DNA from: Magnetospirillum sp902729445
GTDB lineage: Bacteria; Pseudomonadota; Alphaproteobacteria; Rhodospirillales; Magnetospirillaceae
Assembly (NCBI RefSeq): GCF_902729445.1
Contig: NZ_CACVCE010000067.1
Location: 104,420-168,419, forward strand
Reading direction: 5' to 3'
DNA length: 64,000 nt
Each line of letters starts with the position of its first letter. Position 1 is the first letter of the stretch. The notes below the pieces were generated by a model. It saw only the letters and a list, made by a program, of their open reading frames with translations, searched no databases and was not told the origin of the DNA. Below are positions 17,682 to 26,581 of the stretch, piece by piece. The translations under genes were made by a program, and so were the position numbers.

Positions 17682-18319
17682 CCTTCCTCATCGGTGACCT
17701 CGAACGCGACGCCATCACGGAATTGCTGAACATCGCCATCGGACAGGCCGCCGCCGGCCTGTCGCAATTGGTCGAGGACGAGGTGCGCCTGTCGGTGCCG
17801 TTCGTCGATTTCCTGACCCCGGACCAGGCCGCCCGGCGCCTGGACATCGAAACCAAGGGCGGCGACGCCGTGGCGGTGCGCCAGCATTTCAACGGCCCAT
17901 TCGCCGGCGACATCTTGCTGCTGTTCCCGGAACGGCGCAGCCTGGATCTGGTTCGCCACATGCTGGGCGACGAGGTGCCGCTCAGCCAGTTGACCGAGCT
18001 GGAGCAAGAAGCGCTGCAAGAGGTCGGCAACATCATCCTGAACGGCTGCCTGGGCAGCCTGGCAAACCAGTTGAACATGCGGGTGGAAAGCTCGCTGCCG
18101 ACCTATCTGCGCGGGCCGGGCTCGCGCATCCTGGCCGGCGGCGGTGTCGGCGGCGCCCGTGACGCCGCCACGGACAGCCAGGGGCTGGCGATGTTCCTGC
18201 ACGTCGATTTCGCCCTGTTGAACAAGGATATCGACGGTTACCTCGCCTTCATCATGGACATCGCTTCGGCCGAACGCTTCGTCGATGCCGTCCGTGCCTA
18301 TCTGGACGGCCGGATCTAG
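17678..18319 (+). CDS. CheC-like CheY-P phosphatase
   Basis: 213 residues. Two pseudo-symmetric phosphatase motifs are visible: ERDAITELLNIAIGQAA at residue 9, and ELEQEALQEVGNIILNGCLG near residue 107, each with the catalytic Glu and Asn spacing of CheC/CheX/FliY. The intervening stretch matches CheC rather than FliY, and no flagellar-switch domain is present. It is translationally coupled to the response regulator upstream, which is its likely substrate, and the GGDEF-EAL gene starts 1 nt after its stop. The trio reads as a dedicated phospho-relay module. Confidence 0.88.
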   Translation: MTFLIGDLERDAITELLNIAIGQAAAGLSQLVEDEVRLSVPFVDFLTPDQAARRLDIETKGGDAVAVRQHFNGPFAGDILLLFPERRSLDLVRHMLGDEVPLSQLTELEQEALQEVGNIILNGCLGSLANQLNMRVESSLPTYLRGPGSRILAGGGVGGARDAATDSQGLAMFLHVDFALLNKDIDGYLAFIMDIASAERFVDAVRAYLDGRI

Positions 18320-18320
18320 G

Positions 18321-20852
18321 ATGAAGGAACCGGTCCAGCCTCGCCTGCTGCATGCCCTGTCCGATGCCGCCGAGATCGGTTTGGTCCTGACCGACGGTCA
18401 CGGGCGGGTGATGTTGTGGAACGACTGGATGGCCAAGGCCTCCCGCATCGCCGAAATCGACGCCAAGGGGCGTCGGCTGGACGAAATCTTCCCCCAGCTC
18501 GACGGCAAGCGGGTGGTGGCGGCCGTCGACGACGCGGTCGGCAAGGGCCTGTCGGCGGTGCTGACCTCGTCCTTGAACCGGACGCTGTTCCCGCTGTGGC
18601 ACGACGGACGGATCCCCGGCAAGCCGGAGCCGATGCATCAGATCGTGGTGGTCAAGCCGGTCAATGACGATGGTGGTCAGCAGGTCTGCCTGGTCCAGGT
18701 CTTCGACGTCACCAGCATGGCGCATCGCGAGGCATTATTGCGCCAGCAGGCCCGCACCACCGAGGCACTGGCCGAGAATTACCGTCTGTCGGAGCTGCAC
18801 AACCGGGCCATCGTCGACAATACCGCCGACGCCATCATCACCTTCGGGGCCGACGGCGCCATCGGCACCTACAATCCGGCGGCCGAGCGGATTTTCGGCT
18901 ACGACCCCTATGAAATCGTCGGCAAGCCGATCTCGGTGCTGATCCCGGAGCTGGTCACCGATCATGGCGGAATCGATGCTGCCGCCTTGTCGGGCGAACA
19001 CCGCGAGCGGTCGGGCCTGCGCAAGATCGGCGCCACCTTCCCGCTGGAATTGTCGGTCAGCGAGATGGAGTTGGGCGGCCAGCAATTGTACGTCGCCATC
19101 GCCCACGACATCACCGAACGAAAACAGGCCGAGGAAGACCTGCGCACCCAGAAGGAATGGCTGTCGACCCTGATCAACGCCATGCCCGATCTGGTTTGCT
19201 TCAAGGACGGCAAGGGCCGCTGGCTGGTGGCCAACCAGTTCTATCTGGATGTGGCCGGACTGACCGGGATCGATTATCAGGGCCGTTCCGCCATCGAGCT
19301 GGCGCGGGTGTGCAAGGGCGACAGCGATTTCCTGCTGGGCACCCTGGCCTCGGACGAGCGGGCGTGGAAGGAACGCGCCCCCATCGGCTATGAAAAGGAA
19401 ATCAAAAGCCCGGGCGGGACGCCCAAGATCTTCGACGTGGTCAAGATTCCGCTGTTCCATGGCGACGGCAGCCGGCGCGGCATGGTCCTGGTCGGGCGCG
19501 ACGTCACCGAGCGCAAGCTGGCCGCCGCCCGCATCGAGCATCTGGCCCATCACGACAGCCTGACCAGCCTGCCCAACCGGGTGCTGTTCCAGGAACGGCT
19601 GCGCAGCGCGCTGGGCCAAGCCAAGCGCAACGACTTCCGGGTGGCGCTGATGTTCCTGGATCTCGACAAGTTCAAGGACATCAACGACACGCTGGGCCAC
19701 CATGTCGGCGACATGTTGTTGAAGGCGGTGGCCAAGCGGCTGCAACGCTGCGTGCGCGAGACCGACACCGTGGCCCGGCTGGGCGGCGACGAATTCGCCG
19801 TGGTGCTGACCAATCTGGTCGACCCGGAAGGGGCATCCAACGTCGCCGAAAGCATCATTTCCGCCATCAGCGACCCGTTCGGCCTGGACGAGCACGAGGT
19901 GCTGACCTCGACCTCGATCGGCATCACCCTTTACCCCGACGACGCCACCGATTCCGACACCTTGCTGAAGAACGCCGATCTGGCGATGTTTCGGTCCAAG
20001 GCGGAAGGGCGCAACAACTACCATTTCTACATCTCGGAAATGGACGCCGAGGTGCAGGCCCGCAAGGTGGTCGAGCGCGACCTACGCCTGGCGCTGGGGA
20101 CCGAGCAGCTGGAACTGCATTACCAGCCGCTGGTCGAGGTGGCGACCGGCCAGGTGGTCGGCTGCGAGGCGCTGATCCGCTGGAAGCATCCGACCCGGGG
20201 CTGGGTCAGCCCGGCCGAGTTCATCCCCATCGCCGAACGCACCGACCTGATCGCCCCCTTGGGTCGCTGGATCCTGCACCGTGCCTGCCTGCAGGGCCGC
20301 GACTGGGCGCGCGAGGGGCTGCCGCCGATGAAGATCGCCGTCAATTTGTCGCCGGCCCAGTTCAAGCATCATCAAGGCCTGGTGGCGATGGTGGCCGACA
20401 TCCTGGCCCAGACCGGCCTGCCGGCGAGCCAGTTGCAGCTGGAAATCACCGAAGGCATCGCCATGCACAATATCGACGCCACCCTCGAGGTGCTGCGTCA
20501 ATTGCGCGAGATGGGGGCCTTGATCTCGATCGACGATTTCGGCACCGGTTATTCGTCGCTGAACTATCTGAAGCGTTTCCCGGTGGACAAGCTGAAGATC
20601 GATCGCTCGTTCGTGGTCGATATCGGGCTGCACCCCGACAATGCGGCGGTGGTGCAGGCCATCGTCAATCTGGGCCACAGCTTGGGCACCCGCGTCAATG
20701 TCGAGGGCGTCGAGACCCGCGAGCAGCTGGATTTCCTGATCGCCCACAAGGTGGACGAGGCGCAGGGATTCTTGTTCTCGAAGGCGCTGCCGGCCGACCA
20801 ATTCGCCGAATTCGTCACCAAGCACAGCCCCTGGCCGATTCACCAGGGGTAA
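18321..20852 (+). CDS. PAS-GGDEF-EAL cyclic-di-GMP synthase/phosphodiesterase
   Basis: 843 residues with no membrane segment. Domains in order: PAS (about 10-125), short coiled coil, PAS with PAC (165-275), PAS (285-400), GGDEF (410-570) and EAL (585-840). The diguanylate cyclase site RLGGDEF is intact, with an inhibitory RxxD site (RETD) five residues before it. The EAL site is also intact (CEALIRW, IDDFGTGYSSL, DKLKIDRSF, VEGVET). It could therefore make and break c-di-GMP, with PAS sensing deciding the balance. It starts 1 nt after the CheC stop, so its output is probably tied to the response regulator. Confidence 0.93.
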   Translation: MKEPVQPRLLHALSDAAEIGLVLTDGHGRVMLWNDWMAKASRIAEIDAKGRRLDEIFPQLDGKRVVAAVDDAVGKGLSAVLTSSLNRTLFPLWHDGRIPGKPEPMHQIVVVKPVNDDGGQQVCLVQVFDVTSMAHREALLRQQARTTEALAENYRLSELHNRAIVDNTADAIITFGADGAIGTYNPAAERIFGYDPYEIVGKPISVLIPELVTDHGGIDAAALSGEHRERSGLRKIGATFPLELSVSEMELGGQQLYVAIAHDITERKQAEEDLRTQKEWLSTLINAMPDLVCFKDGKGRWLVANQFYLDVAGLTGIDYQGRSAIELARVCKGDSDFLLGTLASDERAWKERAPIGYEKEIKSPGGTPKIFDVVKIPLFHGDGSRRGMVLVGRDVTERKLAAARIEHLAHHDSLTSLPNRVLFQERLRSALGQAKRNDFRVALMFLDLDKFKDINDTLGHHVGDMLLKAVAKRLQRCVRETDTVARLGGDEFAVVLTNLVDPEGASNVAESIISAISDPFGLDEHEVLTSTSIGITLYPDDATDSDTLLKNADLAMFRSKAEGRNNYHFYISEMDAEVQARKVVERDLRLALGTEQLELHYQPLVEVATGQVVGCEALIRWKHPTRGWVSPAEFIPIAERTDLIAPLGRWILHRACLQGRDWAREGLPPMKIAVNLSPAQFKHHQGLVAMVADILAQTGLPASQLQLEITEGIAMHNIDATLEVLRQLREMGALISIDDFGTGYSSLNYLKRFPVDKLKIDRSFVVDIGLHPDNAAVVQAIVNLGHSLGTRVNVEGVETREQLDFLIAHKVDEAQGFLFSKALPADQFAEFVTKHSPWPIHQG

Positions 20853-20860
20853 GTCCGGGC

Positions 20861-22564
20861 CTATTCCACTTCGTGGGTCAGGGCCAGGCGGGCGTAATCG
20901 TTGCGGCGATAGCTCTCGATCAACTCGTGGACGTCGGCGGCCGGCACCCCGACGGTGGTCAAGGCGTGGCCGGCCAGGTGCAGGCTGCCTTCCAGGATTT
21001 CCGGCACCACCACATGGGCGCCCAGCGCCTCGAGCACCCGGGCCTGGCGGCGGTCGCGGGCGCGCACCAGCAGACGCAGATCGGGGAAGGCGCGCTTCAG
21101 GCGCGGCACCAACTTCTCGCGCCCCGAGCCGGAATTGATGGTCATGACCACCAGGCGGGCGCGGGCGGCGCCGACCGCCTTCAGCACATCGACCTTGCGG
21201 ACGTCGCCGAAATAAACCGGCAGGCCCTTGGCGCGCAGTAATTCGACCATGTGCGGGTCGCGGTCCAGGGCGACGAAGGGGATCGACTTTTCGGCCAGGA
21301 TGGTGGCGACGATCTGGCCCGACCGGCCGCAGCCCACCAGGACCACATGGTCCTTGAGGTCCTTTGAATCCTCGTCGGGGACATGCGCGGCCCCTTGCAG
21401 GCGGCGGTGGCGCCGGATCACCCAATCACCGATCGCCGCCAGGATCGGGGTCAGCGCCATGCTGATGGCGACCACCGCAGTAATGGTCTCGATGGTGGCG
21501 GCGTTGGTCAGGCCGACCTGGCCGGCCTTGGCCAGGACCACGAAGGCGAACTCGCCGCCCTGGGCCAGCAGCAGGCCAAGATTCAAGGCGGTCGCCAGCG
21601 GAAAGCGGAAGGCCAGCGCCAGCCCGGTCAGGATCAGCGCCTTGCCGGCCAGCAGGGCCCCGACCATGGTCGCCATTTCGGGCAAGCGGGCCAGCACCTG
21701 ATGCGGATCGACCACCATGCCCACCGTCAGGAAGAACAGGCCCATCAGCAGGCCGCGAATGGGCTGCAGGTCGGCTTCGACCTGATGGCGGAACTCGGTG
21801 CTGGCCAGCAGGACGCCGGCCAGGAAGGCGCCCAGGGAATGGGACAGTCCGGCGGCCTCGGTGGCGAAGCTGGTGCCGATCACCGCCAGCAGTGCGGCGG
21901 CGACGAACACTTCCGGGGAATGGGTGCTGGCGACCGCCTGGAACAGCGGACGCAGCGCCAGGCGGGCGACGGCGAAGATCAGCGCCATGGCGATGGCCGC
22001 CTTGGCCACCGACAGGCCCAGGGCGGTTGCGCCCGACAGGAAATCGTGGCTGGTGGCCAGCAGCGGGATCAGCACCAACAGCGGCACCACCGCCAGATCC
22101 TGCAAGATCAGCACCGCCACCGCGACGCGGCCGCCCTGGCTGTTCATGCTGCCCTGGTCCGACAGGATCTGCAGGACGAACGCGGTCGAGGAAAAGGCCA
22201 GGGCGAAGCCGATCACCAGGGCCGGGCGGAATTCGGTGCCGACCAGGGTCAGGGCCAGCGTGGCGACCAGGCCGGTCAGCATCATCTGGGCGCTGCCCAG
22301 CCCGAAAATGTAGTGGCGGATCACCTTCAGGCGTTCCCACGACAATTCCAGGCCGATCATGAACAGCAGGAAGACGATGCCCAGCTCGGCCAGGCTGCGG
22401 GTGCCGTCATTGTCGGCGATCAGGCCCAGCCCGACCGGGCCGACCACCGAGCCCGCCACCAGATAGCCCAGCACCGGGCTGACGCGCAGACGCTGGCACA
22501 GCGGCGAGATCACCACCGCGACGGCCAGGAAGACCAGGATGTCCTCGATGATCCCGTGATGCAC
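20861..22564 (-). CDS. Kef-type cation:proton antiporter with TrkA-N domain (CPA2)
   Basis: 567 residues. About 12 membrane helices (1-385) have the CPA2 signature (GYLVAGSVVGP, ELGIVFLLFMIGLEL). A cytoplasmic RCK/TrkA-N domain follows, with DHVVLVGCGRSGQIVATIL and acidic ALDRD, fit to bind NAD(H). The family exchanges K+ or Na+ for protons, often gated by glutathione or nucleotide. Translation starts at GTG 22564 with GGAG 6 nt upstream. It is downstream of ettA on the same strand, separated by a hairpin. No KefF/KefG ancillary gene is adjacent. Confidence 0.88.
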   Translation of the reverse strand: MHHGIIEDILVFLAVAVVISPLCQRLRVSPVLGYLVAGSVVGPVGLGLIADNDGTRSLAELGIVFLLFMIGLELSWERLKVIRHYIFGLGSAQMMLTGLVATLALTLVGTEFRPALVIGFALAFSSTAFVLQILSDQGSMNSQGGRVAVAVLILQDLAVVPLLVLIPLLATSHDFLSGATALGLSVAKAAIAMALIFAVARLALRPLFQAVASTHSPEVFVAAALLAVIGTSFATEAAGLSHSLGAFLAGVLLASTEFRHQVEADLQPIRGLLMGLFFLTVGMVVDPHQVLARLPEMATMVGALLAGKALILTGLALAFRFPLATALNLGLLLAQGGEFAFVVLAKAGQVGLTNAATIETITAVVAISMALTPILAAIGDWVIRRHRRLQGAAHVPDEDSKDLKDHVVLVGCGRSGQIVATILAEKSIPFVALDRDPHMVELLRAKGLPVYFGDVRKVDVLKAVGAARARLVVMTINSGSGREKLVPRLKRAFPDLRLLVRARDRRQARVLEALGAHVVVPEILEGSLHLAGHALTTVGVPAADVHELIESYRRNDYARLALTHEVE

Positions 22565-22577
22565 GTCAGGCTCCGAA

Positions 22578-22615
22578 GAAGGGCTTCCCGTTGGTCTTAA
22601 TGGGGAAGCGCCTTC
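22578..22615 (-). promoter_or_regulatory. Hairpin between ettA and the antiporter gene
   Basis: Arms GAAGGGCTTCCC (22578-22589) and GGGAAGC-CCTTC (22603-22615, one bulged base) form a 12-bp stem. No T-run follows, and it lies just ahead of the antiporter ribosome site, so it may be a weak terminator or a translation-control hairpin. Confidence 0.3.
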
Positions 22616-22645
22616 TCGGTAAGTGGGGGATGCCCCTTATGGATT

Positions 22646-24325
<1,680 letters not shown>

Positions 24326-24486
24326 GGGATCCTCCGGGCGAGAAAAAGCTTTGGGGCGGGTTTAGACAGCAAGGCGTCAATCGTCAAGAGATTGCACCCC
24401 TGCCTTGCCCGTTTCCCCCCTTGCCAGCCGCGCCGACACCTGAAAGCATGGTGCCCTATTCGGTAAAGATGCTTGGGAGGGCCTCG

Positions 24487-26520
24487 ATGACCGGCAAGAC
24501 ACCTTCGCTTCCCCGTTGTGCCGCCCTGGTCGGCCCGTTCGCCGCCGGCAAGACCAGCCTGCTCGAGGCCCTGCTGCTGCGCGCCGGCGCCATCGCCCGC
24601 CAGGGCCGCATCAAGGACGGCAACACCGTCGGCGATGCCAGCGCCGAAGCCCGCGCCCGCCTGATGAGCGTGGACCCCACCATCGTCGCCACCGACTATC
24701 TGGGCGAGAAATGGACCCTGATCGACTGCCCTGGCTCGGTCGAGTTCCAGCAAGACACCTTCAACGTCCTGGCCGTCGTCGATGCCGCCGTCGTGGTGTG
24801 CGAGCCCGATCCCGCCCGCGCGGTGATGGTGGCGCCCTTGTTGAAGTTCCTGGACGAGCGGCGCATCCCGCACATGCTGTTCATCAACAAGGTCGACAGC
24901 GCCGGCACCCGCCTGAAGGAAACGCTGGAAGCGCTGCAGGGCGTGTCGGAGCGCCCGCTGGTTCTGCGCGAGGTGCCGATCCGCGAGGGCGACAAGGTCA
25001 CCGGCTTCATCGATCTGGTCAGCGAGCGGGCCTATAAGTACCAGCCCGGCCAGGCCTCGGACCTGATCAAGATCCCCGATGCCATCAAGGACGAGGAACA
25101 ATTGGCCCGCCAGGAAATGCTGGAACATCTGGCCGATTTCGACGACCACCTGATGGAAGAATTGCTGGAAGACGTCCAGCCGCCCAAGGACGAGGTCTAT
25201 GACGACCTGGCCAAGGACCTGGCCGACGATCTGATCGTGCCGGTCTTCTTCGGCTCGGCCGAGACCGACGGCGGCATCACCCGGTTGTGGAAGGCGTTGC
25301 GCCACGAGGTGCCGGCCCCCACCGCCACCGCCGCCCGGGTCGGCTTCGCCAATGGCGGCCCTGCCATCGCCCGGGTGTTCAAGACCGTCCATGCCGCCCA
25401 TACCGGCAAGCTGTCCTATGCCCGCATCCTGCGGGGCGAGTTCGCCGACGGCCAACCGGTCGATGGTTCCCGCGTCTCGGGCCTGTACCTGCCCGCCGTC
25501 GGCGGCCCGGCCAAGGCGGCCAAGGCGGGCTTGGGCGAGGTGGCAGCATTCGGGCGCCTGGACAGCGTCAATACCGGCGACGTGCTGGGCGGCGAGGCCA
25601 ATGGCGGTGCCGCCTGGCCGGCCCCGCTGGAGCCGCTGGCCGGGCTGGCGGTCGAGGCCGAGAAGAAGGGCGACGACGTCAAGCTGTCGGGCGCCTTGGT
25701 GAAATTGTGCGAGGAAGACCCGTCCTATCGCCTGGAAAACAACGCCGAGTTCAGCGAGCTGGTGCTGTGGGGCCAGGGCGAGATTCACCTGCTGGTGGCC
25801 TTCGAGCGGCTGAAAAGCCGGTTCGGCATGGCGGTGGTGACCCACAAGCCGACGGTTCCCTATAAGGAGACCATCAAGAAGGCGACCAGCGTGCATGGCC
25901 GCCACAAGAAGCAATCGGGCGGCCACGGCCAGTTCGGCGACGTCCATATCGACATCCGGCCGCAGCCGCGCGGGGCCGGCTTCGCCTTCGAGGACAAGAT
26001 CGTCGGCGGCGCCATCCCGCGCAATTATATCCCGGCGGTGGAAGACGGCGTGGTCGAGTTCCTGAAGCAGGGCGCGCTGGGCTTCCCGGTGGTCGACATC
26101 GCGGTGACCTTGAAGGATGGCAGCTTCCACGCCGTCGACAGTTCCGACATGGCCTTCAAGACGGCGGCCCGCATCGCCATGGTCGAGGGCATGCCCCAAT
26201 GCGAGCCGGTGCTGCTGGAACCGATCCTGCAGGTCGAGATTTCGGTGCCGTCGGACTGCACCTCGAAGGCGCAGCGCATCATTTCCGGCCGGCGCGGCCA
26301 GATATTGGGCTATGACGGCAAGGAAGGCTGGGCCGGCTGGGATCAGGTGTCGGCCTATCTGCCCCAGGCGGAAATGGGCGACCTGATCGTCGAGCTGCGC
26401 TCGCTGACCATGGGCGTCGGCACCTTCTCGTGGCGGTTCGACCATCTGCAGGAACTGACCGGCCGCGCCGCCGACAAGGTGGTGGAAGACAGGAAAGCCA
26501 GCCTGGCCAAGAAGGGGTAG
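24487..26520 (+). CDS. EF-G-like translational GTPase (second EF-G paralogue)
   Basis: 677 residues with the five-domain EF-G layout: G domain (1-270), beta barrel (290-380), domains III-V with domain IV at VHGRHKKQSGGHGQFGDV (near residue 475). The P-loop is GPFAAGKTS, lacking the canonical Asp and His of AHIDAGKT. G3 is DCPG and G4 is NKVD. These changes mark the EF-G-like family annotated as a paralogue of FusA, whose role is not settled. The ATG at 24487 has GGGAGG 6 nt upstream. Not in a str operon, so it is not the main EF-G. Confidence 0.88.
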   Translation: MTGKTPSLPRCAALVGPFAAGKTSLLEALLLRAGAIARQGRIKDGNTVGDASAEARARLMSVDPTIVATDYLGEKWTLIDCPGSVEFQQDTFNVLAVVDAAVVVCEPDPARAVMVAPLLKFLDERRIPHMLFINKVDSAGTRLKETLEALQGVSERPLVLREVPIREGDKVTGFIDLVSERAYKYQPGQASDLIKIPDAIKDEEQLARQEMLEHLADFDDHLMEELLEDVQPPKDEVYDDLAKDLADDLIVPVFFGSAETDGGITRLWKALRHEVPAPTATAARVGFANGGPAIARVFKTVHAAHTGKLSYARILRGEFADGQPVDGSRVSGLYLPAVGGPAKAAKAGLGEVAAFGRLDSVNTGDVLGGEANGGAAWPAPLEPLAGLAVEAEKKGDDVKLSGALVKLCEEDPSYRLENNAEFSELVLWGQGEIHLLVAFERLKSRFGMAVVTHKPTVPYKETIKKATSVHGRHKKQSGGHGQFGDVHIDIRPQPRGAGFAFEDKIVGGAIPRNYIPAVEDGVVEFLKQGALGFPVVDIAVTLKDGSFHAVDSSDMAFKTAARIAMVEGMPQCEPVLLEPILQVEISVPSDCTSKAQRIISGRRGQILGYDGKEGWAGWDQVSAYLPQAEMGDLIVELRSLTMGVGTFSWRFDHLQELTGRAADKVVEDRKASLAKKG

Positions 26521-26581
26521 GGGGGCGACTTGCAGCTTTTAGGATATGTCTTTATGCTTGCTCCCAATTTCAGGGGGCAGC

